A stretch of 64,000 nucleotides of DNA. Source: Peribacillus kribbensis DSM 17871 (GTDB taxonomy: Bacteria > Bacillota > Bacilli > Bacillales > DSM-1321). The DNA lies in contig NZ_KE387238.1 of assembly GCF_000430765.1 (NCBI RefSeq), positions 193,002-257,001 of the forward strand. Reading direction: 5' to 3'. The notes under the pieces are model-generated. The model did no database searches. It worked only from the letters and a program-made list of their open reading frames with translations, and was not told the DNA's origin. Shown piece after piece: positions 9,460 through 17,261 of the stretch; position 1 is the first letter of the stretch, and each line of letters begins with the position of its first letter. The translations under genes were made by a program, and so were the position numbers.

Positions 9460-10902
9460 CTATAAATTGATGACGACAAGTTTTTCGTCCGTCATTTCTT
9501 GAATGGCATAATGCGGTCCCTCTTTGCCAATTCCGCTATCCTTCACGCCGCCATACGGCATAATGTCGGCACGGTAAGTAGAAACATCATTGATAATCAC
9601 ACCGCCAAAATGGAGTTCCTGTGTTGCCCGCATGGCTAAAGTGATATTCGATGTAAAGAAACCAACTTGTAAGCCGAACTTCGTATCATTCGCCTGACGG
9701 AAAGCCTCCTCGATGCTATCGAAAGGAATAATGCTAATCACTGGCGCGAACACTTCCTGGCAGACTACCTTCATTTCCGGCTTCACATCTATTAAAATAG
9801 TAGGTTCTAAAATTGAATCCCGCCTTTTTCCTCCATATACCACTTTGGCCCCAAGACGACTGGCTTCTTGGATCCATTCTTCCGCTCGCCTTGCTTCTTT
9901 TTCGGAAATCATAGGGCCAATGTCTGTGGAAGAATCTGCAGGATTTCCGACCTTCAAGCTCTGTGCTACCTTGACTGCCTTCTCCACAAACTCATCACAG
10001 ATATCTCTATGAACGTAGATGCGCTGTACAGAGATACAGGCTTGACCTGCATTCACATACCCCCTGGTGACACAGAGTTCAACTGCTCTGTCTATATCAG
10101 GGACATCCTTGTGAACGATATTAGGGGAGTTATTTCCTAATTCCAAGGTAACCTTACGAATACCCGTACTGCTCTTAATGTGCCGCCCTACGCTTGGACT
10201 CCCTGTAAAAGTGAACATCGCAATGCGTTCATCCTCCAAAAGATATTGGCCTGTTTCCTGTCCCAACCCGTTAACCACATTCAGAAAACCTGCAGGTAAT
10301 CCTGCTTCAGAAAAAATTTCTGCGATCTTGCATGCAATAAGGGGCGTCACTTCCGCCGGCTTCAATACTATGGTGTTTCCCGCTGCTAACGCAGGAGCTA
10401 CCTTATGTATAGTGAGATTGAATGGGAAATTAAACGGGGTAATCGCACCAATAACCCCAACAGGAACTCGGATGGTGAAAGCCATCTTATTGTCGTTACC
10501 AGACTGCCCCAAAGGTACGCCTGTCCCAGCAATCCGTTTTGCTTCTTCCGCTGAATGAACCATGGTTTGAATTCCTCTATCGATTTCCCCTCTAGCATCC
10601 TTCAATACTTTACCGACTTCCTGTACGAGAATCATCGCCAACTCTTCTTTTCTTGCTTTAGCGATATTCGCTGCACGCATTAGAATCTCGTAGCGTTGAT
10701 TGGAATCTAGCTTTTTTGTATTAAAGGTTTCCAGGGCATTGGTTACTGCATCAGAAACAGTTTTTCGGGATGCATTGCCAATCCGGGCAATCTCTTCTTT
10801 TGAATATTTGTTCAAAACTGGAATTGTATTGTGATCGGAGATCCAGCTGCCATTAATGAAATGGCCATAAACCTCATTTTTTTTAGCTGTCACTGTGTTC
10901 AT
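9460..10902 (-). CDS. NAD-dependent aldehyde dehydrogenase family protein
   Basis: The 480-residue ALDH has TPFNFPFNL (155-163), FTGSPSVG (232-239), catalytic Glu254 in LELGNNSPN and Cys289 in NAGQACISVQR. This motif set is closer to the lactaldehyde / non-phosphorylating aldehyde dehydrogenase branch than to the CVC-type SSADH at 3843-5306. It is the first gene of the minus-strand run, its stop lies 18 nt from the start of the second Fe-ADH, and its promoter region (10903-11471) is shared with the divergent GntR regulator. A CcpA-type site lies about 85 nt upstream of the start. Substrate unknown; an aldehyde produced by the adjacent alcohol dehydrogenases is likely. Confidence 0.82.
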   Translation of the reverse strand: MNTVTAKKNEVYGHFINGSWISDHNTIPVLNKYSKEEIARIGNASRKTVSDAVTNALETFNTKKLDSNQRYEILMRAANIAKARKEELAMILVQEVGKVLKDARGEIDRGIQTMVHSAEEAKRIAGTGVPLGQSGNDNKMAFTIRVPVGVIGAITPFNFPFNLTIHKVAPALAAGNTIVLKPAEVTPLIACKIAEIFSEAGLPAGFLNVVNGLGQETGQYLLEDERIAMFTFTGSPSVGRHIKSSTGIRKVTLELGNNSPNIVHKDVPDIDRAVELCVTRGYVNAGQACISVQRIYVHRDICDEFVEKAVKVAQSLKVGNPADSSTDIGPMISEKEARRAEEWIQEASRLGAKVVYGGKRRDSILEPTILIDVKPEMKVVCQEVFAPVISIIPFDSIEEAFRQANDTKFGLQVGFFTSNITLAMRATQELHFGGVIINDVSTYRADIMPYGGVKDSGIGKEGPHYAIQEMTDEKLVVINL

Positions 10903-11471
10903 AGTAGCTTCCTTCCTCCTCTGTCCATTAAAGATCGAACCTTCCTACGTTTTTACAATTTACGAGAGTTTCTACCAGATGGATATAAAGCGCTTTCATT
11001 GAAATGAATTCCTTTGCTATAACTTTAATAAGCTATTGTAAACCGTCAAAATAATATATAATTATTTTCAATAATATATCATATAATATATTATTTTGTA
11101 AATACTATTTTATTTAAAATATTCTGATATCTATATATTTTGTTGATATCAAAGGCTTTATCTAAATATAATAAAAAGAATCTCGGACGCCGCATGCCTT
11201 ATACGGTTATTATCGTATATTATTTTTATGATTTTTTGGCTTGATATACAATTTCCATTGTGAATGATATATTTAATAAGTAGCAAATTGGAAATAAGTA
11301 GTTCTCAACTAGTCTACCTCGGTCCATTTGCAAATTTTGAAAACCAACAAGGTTTTACTTTATTATCATATTGATACCTTTGTTTCTTTAAATAAAGAAG
11401 TTACAGATACCAATGTAGGGTTTACTACCATATATCTTCCACACAAATTTTAAAAAGATAGGAGAACTTCC
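10903..11471. other. AT-rich divergent promoter region without genes
   Basis: The 569 bases between the aldehyde dehydrogenase and the GntR regulator hold no credible reading frame. The stretch 11040-11280 is extremely AT-rich with repeated AATATAT-like runs. It contains a CcpA-type palindrome near 10990, and the 10-mer TTACTACCAT at 11422-11431 just upstream of the regulator. The inverse of that 10-mer also occurs at 6812-6821, upstream of the MFS gene, making it a weak candidate for part of the GntR operator. Confidence 0.6.
10986..10998. promoter_or_regulatory. Putative CcpA-binding cre site
   Basis: TAAAGCGCTTTCA closely matches the Bacillus cre consensus (TGWAANCGNTNWCA-like) and contains the palindrome AAAGCGCTTT. 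It lies 84 nt upstream of the aldehyde dehydrogenase start, so carbon catabolite control of the hydroxyacid operon is likely. This is a sequence match only. Confidence 0.6.
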
Positions 11472-12146
11472 ATGATAAGGGAAAAGGAAAGAGGAGAGAC
11501 AACAGAGTTAGTCTATAATTTATTAAAGGAAAGAATTTTTGATTGGAGTATATCACCTGGGCAAAAGATTAATATAAGTAATCTAACAAAGGAAATCAAC
11601 ATCAGCGCCATTCCTCTAAGAGAAGCACTCTCACGCCTTAGTTCGGAAAAATTAGTGATTTTGGAACCAAATAAAGGGTATCGTGTCAGTGATATTTTAG
11701 ATGCAGATAATATGAAGAAAATGCTAGAAGCCCGCACTTTATTGGAAGTCAATGCCATTCGGAATATTATCCGCTCAAATAATTTGAGTGTGGTGGAACA
11801 CCTTTCTTGGCTTACAGAACAAATGTATTCTATTCCCCCAGGTCCAATAAATAAAAAAATACTCGATTTTACACATTTAGATCAACAATTTCATCTTTCT
11901 ATTATGAAAGCCGGAGAGAACCCATTCCTTACTGAAGCTTATGAAGGCATGCACATCCACCTGCATATTGGTCGTTTTTACCACGTCAGAGGTCAGTTAG
12001 ATCAAACAGAAGCACCATCGGAACATCTGGAAATTATTAAAGCGATTAAAACACGAGATGTTTACAGAGCCGAGCTTGCTATTTCTGGTCATATCCAAGA
12101 TTCCATCAATCGTTTGGTGAAAAGGCAAGATGACTCAAAACCTTGA
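11472..12146 (+). CDS. GntR family transcriptional regulator, FCD (FadR) subfamily
   Basis: The 224-residue protein has an N-terminal winged helix (about residues 8-70; the segment ISNLTKEINISAIPLREALS is the recognition-helix region) and an all-helical FCD ligand domain containing the DHxxH-like metal-site pattern (DQQFHLSIMKAG around residue 137 and histidines near 160-200). Regulators of this type sense organic acids such as lactate, glycolate or gluconate. It is divergent from the aldehyde dehydrogenase / 2-hydroxyacid operon and is the obvious candidate regulator. AGATAGGAGAA precedes the ATG. A strong terminator follows at 12266. Confidence 0.88.
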   Translation: MIREKERGETTELVYNLLKERIFDWSISPGQKINISNLTKEINISAIPLREALSRLSSEKLVILEPNKGYRVSDILDADNMKKMLEARTLLEVNAIRNIIRSNNLSVVEHLSWLTEQMYSIPPGPINKKILDFTHLDQQFHLSIMKAGENPFLTEAYEGMHIHLHIGRFYHVRGQLDQTEAPSEHLEIIKAIKTRDVYRAELAISGHIQDSINRLVKRQDDSKP

Positions 12147-12265
12147 AATCTAAGGTGCCTACAGCCTTAAAAGAAAGTCTATTTAAAATCATAAATAAAT
12201 CTTCACTCACTCCTACTTTTGTAATATCAAAATACACAAGGAAAAGGGTGAATAGGACAATAAAT

Positions 12266-12302
12266 AAGGCGAAAACTGATAGTTTTCGCCTTTCTCTTTT
12301 TA
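12266..12302 (+). terminator. Rho-independent terminator after the GntR gene
   Basis: A perfect 12-bp stem (AAGGCGAAAACT with its complement, 3-nt loop GAT) at 12266-12292 is followed by TTTCTCTTTTT. It ends the GntR transcript and also lies just beyond the converging glucokinase gene. Confidence 0.88.
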
Positions 12303-12311
12303 AAAGAATGA

Positions 12312-13295
12312 TCATTGAAATACAGGCTTATTGATCATTTTTTCTTTCGCCAGCCAAGCTCCTCCAATAACACCTGCGTTATTACCTAGTGTAGCAGTGA
12401 CAATCTCGACACCTTGTACTACTCTCGGAAAAGCAAATTGCAGAAATATGTCTTTTAATGGCCGCAACAAGGTATCATAAGCTTTCGAAACCCCGCCTCC
12501 AATCACAATTGTTTCAGGATTTAAGACATTCGCTAAATTTGAAAGAGACAATCCTAATTGAAAGGCAACCTGTTCGACTACTCGGTTAGCAAGTACATCT
12601 CCTTCCTTCGCCGCATCAAAAATGTGCTTGGCGGACAAAGTTTGATGTACCTCATAATCTCGTAAACAGCTGCTCTCATTTGAAGATACTAATTCTTCTT
12701 TTGCCAAGCGGACAATTCCTGTCGCTGACGCTACCGTTTCCAGACATCCTAATTTCCCACAGTTACATGGTGCTCCGTTTTTCGGTACCGAAGTCATATG
12801 GCCAATTTCACCACCGCCTCCATTTACCCCATGTACAACCTCACCATTAACGATAATTCCGCCACCAACACCTGTTCCTAAAGTAACACAAATTAAGTTT
12901 TTAGCCCCTTTGCCCGCACCTTTCCACATTTCACCGATTGCCGCTAGATTTGCATCGTTGTCGACGACAACAGGCAGAGATGTTTCCCTCTCGAGGATAG
13001 TTTGTAATTGGAATCGTTCCCAGCCTAGGTTCACCGCCACTTCAACGGAGCCGTCCTCCTCATTCACAGGGCCTGGCGCACCAACCCCGATTGCAACTAA
13101 CTGATTGTTCGTTTGATTTAATTCTTCTAACTTTTGATCAATCGATCTTGCAATCGATTCAGGTATGTGTATGCCCTTATTACTTATATCAGTATAGATC
13201 TCCCAGCTATAAATGATGTCACCCTGCAAACTGATAAAAGCCATTTTAATCGTGGTCCCGCCTATATCAACACCAACTAACCATCTTTCTTCCAT
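12312..13295 (-). CDS. glcK: ROK family glucokinase
   Basis: The 327-residue sugar kinase has the ATP motif DIGGTTIKMAF (residues 10-20), the second phosphate motif LGTGVGGGI, the sugar-binding EIGHM and the zinc motif CNCGKLGC typical of ROK proteins. Reading side by side it resembles B. subtilis GlcK closely in motif order and length. It phosphorylates glucose to glucose-6-phosphate in the cytoplasm. It is the last gene of the sugar locus, separated by a terminator from the Gfo/Idh gene at 13447. In this setting it may capture free glucose released by the dehydrogenase/TIM-barrel enzymes. Confidence 0.88.
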   Translation of the reverse strand: MEERWLVGVDIGGTTIKMAFISLQGDIIYSWEIYTDISNKGIHIPESIARSIDQKLEELNQTNNQLVAIGVGAPGPVNEEDGSVEVAVNLGWERFQLQTILERETSLPVVVDNDANLAAIGEMWKGAGKGAKNLICVTLGTGVGGGIIVNGEVVHGVNGGGGEIGHMTSVPKNGAPCNCGKLGCLETVASATGIVRLAKEELVSSNESSCLRDYEVHQTLSAKHIFDAAKEGDVLANRVVEQVAFQLGLSLSNLANVLNPETIVIGGGVSKAYDTLLRPLKDIFLQFAFPRVVQGVEIVTATLGNNAGVIGGAWLAKEKMINKPVFQ

Positions 13296-13355
13296 AACCC
13301 TTCACTCATTTCCTTCATGACTTCCTTCCCACTCCAAAAAACGCCATTCTTACAA

Positions 13356-13384
13356 AAGAGGCATCTCAATTGAGACGCCTCTTG
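13356..13384 (-). terminator. Terminator between the Gfo/Idh gene and glcK
   Basis: Inverted repeat AAGAGGC-A-TCTC / GAGA-C-GCCTCTT with an AATT loop. In the minus direction it is followed by TTTTGT, so it probably ends the transcript of the epimerase and Gfo/Idh genes (15522 to 13447). Confidence 0.7.
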
Positions 13385-13396
13385 TTAAGGTTGAGA

Positions 13397-13446
13397 ATTG
13401 TCTAGCTCTAACGCCCAGTAACTAACGGGCGCTTCTGCCTTTCTCG
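13397..13446. repeat. Degenerate copy of a Bacillaceae intergenic repeat
   Basis: The stretch begins ATTGTCTAGCTCTAACGCCC and ends GGGCGCTTCTGCCTTTCTC, with CGCCC/GGGCG complementary halves. This resembles the common Bacillaceae/Geobacillus intergenic element that starts TTGTCTAGCTCCAGCGCC and ends GGCGCTTCCGCTTTTC, here with most of its middle missing. Recognition is from memory of that element; a repeat search would decide. Confidence 0.5.
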
Positions 13447-14634
13447 TTATTTTACAGCGGCAGCTGTTTTTTCAAGATTAACCCATTGACCTTTTTCAGC
13501 AGATGCCAGAATCGCATCAGCAATCACTTCAATCTGGTAGCCATCATTGAAGTTAGGTGAGAATTCAGTATCCTCACTGATTGCTTTAAAGAAATCATAT
13601 GTTTCAATGATCTTTGTTTCGCCGTAACCAATACCCAGAGCAGGAATTGGCCATAATCCTTCGCCGTACGGAGTAGCAGGTCCTGTATAAACGGTTCTGA
13701 AGCCCTTTGCATCACTTGGATCATCTGCGAAGCAAACTTGAAGTTCATCACGGCGCTCATAGTTAAAGTATAATGAACCATTTTCACCATGAATTTCAAA
13801 AGTTAGGAAGTTGTTCCGGCCATGTGCATTACGTGTTGCTTCAATCGTTCCGATAGCACCATTATCAAACTTAACCATCGTAATAAATTCATCATCCACA
13901 TCTACAGCTGCTTTAGGTACATCGTCGCCACCTGATTTTACTGTACCTAACTTGTCGATGCCGCCAGTTTGAATCGGTCTTTCAGGGATCCATGTTTTTG
14001 TGATCGCATTTACATCTGTGATTTCGCCAACAAGGTAACGAGCATAATCAACTACGTGTGTACCAATATCACCTAGTGCACCTGACCCAGCGATTTTCTT
14101 TTGGAAGCGCCATGATAATGGAGAGTTTGGATCAGCTGACCAGTCTTGTAAGTACGTTCCACGGAAGCTTAGAACTTTACCGATTCTTCCTTCTTCAATA
14201 TATTTTTTCGCAAGTGCAACAGCTGGTGTTCTCCTGTAGTTAAAAGCAACCGCGTGTTTTACACCTGCTGCTTTTACTGCTTCTAACATTTCTCTCGCTT
14301 GTTCAGCCCCTAATGCTAATGGCTTTTCACAGATAATATGCTTTCCAGCTTTTGCAGCTGCAATCGCAATCTCTGCGTGAGTATTATTTGGAGTTACGAT
14401 ATCAATCACATCGATTTCCGGATTGTTAACAACTTCTCTCCAATCGGTAGCATAGTTATCAAAGCCTAATCTTGCTGCTGCATCTTTAGCTAATCCTTCG
14501 TTAACGTCTACTACTGTGTGGCGATGAGGAATTGCCGGTGCTGGCCAGAAAAACATTGGCATACCTGCATATGCAAGTGAATGCGCCTTACCCATAAATC
14601 CTCCGCCGATCATACCTACGTTTAATTTTTTCAT
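13447..14634 (-). CDS. Gfo/Idh/MocA family dehydrogenase, levoglucosan-dehydrogenase-like
   Basis: The 395-residue NAD(P)-dependent sugar or inositol dehydrogenase has the Rossmann motif GGGFMGKAH (10-18), the catalytic-lysine motif EKPL (near 98-101) and the active-site DIGTHVVDYARYL pattern with Asp and His. The N-terminal MPMFFWPAPAIP and the central GTYLQDWSADPNSPLSWRF look like bacterial levoglucosan dehydrogenase (LgdA), which oxidises the C3 hydroxyl of levoglucosan. The assignment is by recollection, so the substrate is uncertain. GGGAGG precedes the ATG. It follows a TIM-barrel gene (66-nt gap) and the unit is preceded by three palindromic operators. Confidence 0.8.
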   Translation of the reverse strand: MKKLNVGMIGGGFMGKAHSLAYAGMPMFFWPAPAIPHRHTVVDVNEGLAKDAAARLGFDNYATDWREVVNNPEIDVIDIVTPNNTHAEIAIAAAKAGKHIICEKPLALGAEQAREMLEAVKAAGVKHAVAFNYRRTPAVALAKKYIEEGRIGKVLSFRGTYLQDWSADPNSPLSWRFQKKIAGSGALGDIGTHVVDYARYLVGEITDVNAITKTWIPERPIQTGGIDKLGTVKSGGDDVPKAAVDVDDEFITMVKFDNGAIGTIEATRNAHGRNNFLTFEIHGENGSLYFNYERRDELQVCFADDPSDAKGFRTVYTGPATPYGEGLWPIPALGIGYGETKIIETYDFFKAISEDTEFSPNFNDGYQIEVIADAILASAEKGQWVNLEKTAAAVK

Positions 14635-14700
14635 TTTAGTATCCTCCCACTATTTCCTTCATATTTTTAAAGTTTGATATTCCTAATGGATAAGAAACGT

Positions 14701-15522
14701 TTATGCTTGATTTACTTTATCAAATTGATTTAAATAGCTGCGGCTGATTTTAGCCCCTTCTTTTGGATCTTGGTAGCTGTCTAACTCGACCGTAATCCAG
14801 CCATCATAGTTTGCTTCTTCTAATGCTTGAACCATTTCATCGAATTTCTGATGACCTTCCCCTAATGGTAAAAACTCTCCATCGGCATAATCTTTAAAGT
14901 GAACATATTTGATGCGGTCCACATATTTTCTTATGACAGCCACTGGATCTCCACCTCCAGCTTCAATGTGAGCTGTATCTGGGCAAAGGTTAATCTTTGT
15001 TAATGGCATTAGTTTATCTAATTGTTCAGGAGCCTGAACGTTCGTTCCTAAATGCGGATGATAACTTGCAATCAGATTATATTTTTCAGCAATTTCAACT
15101 ACTTTATTAAGCGCATTACCAAGAGCCGTAAAATCGCTTTCAAGTATGCCATTCGCACGCACCGCACCGCCGCCTATTACAAGGTGGATTGCACCTGCTT
15201 CTGATGCGAATTGTGCTACACTTTCGATTTTTATTAATTCTTCTTCTAAAATATCAGGGAAAATAAAATTCCCGCCTGTATATACACCAACCAAGGATAA
15301 AGAATGGTCATTCATCAATTTTAAAAATTCTTCTTTTTTATCTTTATATTGCATCAGGTTTCCATCGAAGATTTCAAAGCCGTCATAGCCAGCTTCCGCA
15401 ATGTCCTTTAATGCATCTTCCGTTGATCCATAGGCAAGGTAGTAATTATCCTTCACACTAGTCACACCTGCCGGATGACCAACTACGCCGCCCCAAGTAT
15501 TTGTTTGATAACCTAATTTCAT
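14701..15522 (-). CDS. Sugar phosphate isomerase/epimerase-type TIM-barrel protein
   Basis: The protein has 273 residues from the ATG at 15522 (GGAGG 7 nt upstream); a longer frame to 15591 lacks a site. It is an AP_endonuc_2 / xylose-isomerase-like TIM barrel. Likely metal ligands are in YDGFEIFDG, SYHPHLGTN, CPDTAHIEAGGG, VHFKDYADG and VELDSYQ. Relatives act as epimerases, inosose dehydratases or, in the levoglucosan pathway, as 3-ketosugar beta-eliminase or hydratase (LgdB1/LgdB2). Its pairing with the Gfo/Idh gene at 13447 supports action on a 3-keto product. Confidence 0.78.
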   Translation of the reverse strand: MKLGYQTNTWGGVVGHPAGVTSVKDNYYLAYGSTEDALKDIAEAGYDGFEIFDGNLMQYKDKKEEFLKLMNDHSLSLVGVYTGGNFIFPDILEEELIKIESVAQFASEAGAIHLVIGGGAVRANGILESDFTALGNALNKVVEIAEKYNLIASYHPHLGTNVQAPEQLDKLMPLTKINLCPDTAHIEAGGGDPVAVIRKYVDRIKYVHFKDYADGEFLPLGEGHQKFDEMVQALEEANYDGWITVELDSYQDPKEGAKISRSYLNQFDKVNQA

Positions 15523-15601
15523 TTGATTACCTCCATATCTTTTGGAATTTAGTCTGCCATATTTCATCCTATAAAAATCGAAGCAACTCACCTTTAATTA
15601 T

Positions 15602-15615
15602 AGTAATCGATTACA
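15602..15615. promoter_or_regulatory. LacI-type operator, copy 1
   Basis: AGTAATCGATTACA, one mismatch from the local consensus TGTAATCGATTACA, 80 nt upstream of the TIM-barrel gene start at 15522. Confidence 0.7.
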
Positions 15616-15686
15616 TTTTCATTTTGAAAGATTTCTAAACTTTCAATAATACTAATATTAAATGCATTATTTACGTTTTAGCGAAA

Positions 15687-15700
15687 TGTAATCCATTACA
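15687..15700. promoter_or_regulatory. LacI-type operator, copy 2
   Basis: TGTAATCCATTACA; both arms perfect, centre CC instead of CG, which argues against a pure CcpA site. Confidence 0.7.
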
Positions 15701-15800
15701 TTTTTATATACATATGAACTGCTGTTTTTAGTAGGAAGGAATGAATTAATATCTATTTATTTCTTGGAATAAAAGATATTGTACCGCTTACATGAACTAT

Positions 15801-15814
15801 TGTAATCGATTACA
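15801..15814. promoter_or_regulatory. LacI-type operator, copy 3
   Basis: Perfect TGTAATCGATTACA, 114 nt from copy 2. Together with copies 1 and 2 it occupies the otherwise gene-free stretch 15523-16022. Confidence 0.75.
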
Positions 15815-15878
15815 ACCAAATTTGCAACCTATAATTTTATATTGTCAGAAAATGCCGCCTTTTGTTCACCATACGCTT

Positions 15879-15917
15879 AAGAGGAAAGGAAATCCTAAAA
15901 AACTTCCCTTTCCTCTT
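15879..15917. other. Long inverted repeat in the gap between two sugar operons
   Basis: AAGAGGAAAGG (15879-15889) pairs perfectly with CCTTTCCTCTT (15907-15917), a 17-nt loop. There is no T-run on either side. It lies between the end of the SDR gene (16023, minus) and the operators of the next unit, so it may be a 3' stabilising hairpin or a weak terminator of the upstream operon. Confidence 0.5.
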
Positions 15918-16022
15918 ATACGATTAACATGGATAAATCCTTTTACAACGGTCAGCGGGTTAAGCGATACCTACTGCCAGTTTTCAAGATGTTGAAGATG
16001 ATCCACTGTTAAACCAATCAGA

Positions 16023-16823
16023 TTAGAGGCTTGCAACGGAGCCACCATCAACTCGAAGGTTTACACCATTAATAAAAGAAGCCTTTGCGGATGCAAGGTA
16101 CACAACAGCTGAAGCAACTTCTTCCACTGTCCCTGGCCGTTTCACTTCAACATGCGGGCGATTTTCCTTTAAAAATTGCTGGATTGCTTCATCATAACTG
16201 ATGTTCTGCTTCCTGGCATTATCCTTCAGCAGGTCCTCAAGCATAGGTGTCATGATAAACGCAGGCGATACCGTATTCACAATTATCCCTTCTGCGGCAT
16301 ATGCCTTGGATAAGCTTTTTGTAAAATTAATTAGTGCTGCTTTAGAAGCATTATAATGAGGCATGAATGCGTCTGGCTGAATCCCGGATTCTGATGAAAT
16401 ATTAATAACACGGCCAAATCCTGTTCTTTTCATAAAAGGAATAACCGCTTTCGTTATACGTACAGCTCCAAAAAGATTGACCTCAAAAATATTCTGCCAT
16501 TCCTCTATATCCAATGATTCAAAGTCATCAAATCCACTTGCAATCCCCGCATTATTAACGAGGATGTCGATGGTCTTAAAACGCTCAATAGCAGAAGCAA
16601 CAAGATGGTCGACGTCTGCTTGTTTCGTTAAATCGGCTTCAATAGCAAGAACACGTCCTCCGGTTTTTTCTATTTCAGCCGACGCCTCATTTAACGCTTT
16701 AGCGCCCCGTGCACAAATTACAACGTTGGCACCTTCTTCCGCAAACGCCATGGCAATTGCTTTCCCAATACCTTTACTGCTGCCAGTCACAAGTGCGGTT
16801 TTATTTTTTAATTCCAGATTCAT
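16023..16823 (-). CDS. SDR family oxidoreductase
   Basis: The protein is a 266-residue classical short-chain dehydrogenase: cofactor motif TGSSKGIG, NNAG, catalytic Ser in ISSESG, and YNASK containing the Tyr and Lys. The sequence ends RVDGG as in FabG-like enzymes. ARG after the second beta strand suggests NADP(H). The ATG at 16823 is preferred: AAAGGA lies 11 nt upstream and overlaps the alternative ATG at 16835. It is the last gene of the run 20731 to 16023 (Gfo/Idh, TIM barrel, MFS, monooxygenase-like, SDR), so it probably reduces or oxidises a sugar intermediate of that operon. Confidence 0.85.
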   Translation of the reverse strand: MNLELKNKTALVTGSSKGIGKAIAMAFAEEGANVVICARGAKALNEASAEIEKTGGRVLAIEADLTKQADVDHLVASAIERFKTIDILVNNAGIASGFDDFESLDIEEWQNIFEVNLFGAVRITKAVIPFMKRTGFGRVINISSESGIQPDAFMPHYNASKAALINFTKSLSKAYAAEGIIVNTVSPAFIMTPMLEDLLKDNARKQNISYDEAIQQFLKENRPHVEVKRPGTVEEVASAVVYLASAKASFINGVNLRVDGGSVASL

Positions 16824-16870
16824 TTTTTGATCCATTCCTTTCTATGCTAACCTGATCAGCAAGCTGCCAA

Positions 16871-16916
16871 ATAAGGATTAACTCTAGCTGGTACTCAGCC
16901 CGGAGTTAATCCTTAT
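16871..16916 (-). other. Intercistronic hairpin
   Basis: A perfect 14-bp stem (16871-16884 with 16903-16916) and an 18-nt loop lie between the ABM gene and the SDR gene. No strong T-run follows in the minus direction (TTATTTGG), so partial termination or mRNA processing is more likely than full termination. Confidence 0.6.
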
Positions 16917-16928
16917 GTATTTCCCATA

Positions 16929-17222
16929 TTAATTTTTCACGGTAGCCTCAAATAATTCTGCATGGATGGGTTCAGCAATAATGGGTTCAACAGCTTTTAT
17001 GAATCTTTTAAAGTGAGGGGTTTCCTCATGTAATTGAATCGCCTCTTCATCCTTCCATTTCTCAACAAAGATAAAGCTGTTCGCCTCTTCCGGATTTTCA
17101 TAATATTGATAACTACTATTTCCGGACTCCGCTTGAGATTGTTTTGTTACAAGCCCTGCCTCTTCCAAGAATATTTCACGAAAAGGCGCATTTACCTTTA
17201 TGCTGGCATGAATGATAATCAT
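16929..17222 (-). CDS. Putative quinol monooxygenase (ABM / YgiN-like)
   Basis: This 97-residue protein is a single ABM ferredoxin-like barrel: an N-terminal strand with HASIKVN, the central SYQYYENPEEANSFIFVEKW and the HEETPHFKRF helix, as in YgiN and related small monooxygenases. Members act on quinones or are of unknown function; they are common in sugar operons next to Gfo/Idh genes. AAGGGGG precedes the ATG. It sits between the MFS and SDR genes, both on the same strand. Confidence 0.75.
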   Translation of the reverse strand: MIIIHASIKVNAPFREIFLEEAGLVTKQSQAESGNSSYQYYENPEEANSFIFVEKWKDEEAIQLHEETPHFKRFIKAVEPIIAEPIHAELFEATVKN

Positions 17223-17261
17223 GGTACATCCCCCTTAATTGTTGATGGTATTTCTAAAAAA

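Noticed and set aside
13356..13446. Considered a CRISPR or longer repeat array
   Set aside because: Only two different hairpin elements are present, with no repeat-spacer periodicity; no CRISPR array or cas gene was seen anywhere in the window.
15792..15995. 67-codon plus-strand frame in the operator region
   Set aside because: It begins inside an operator palindrome, has no ribosome binding site and runs through the long inverted repeat; a chance frame.
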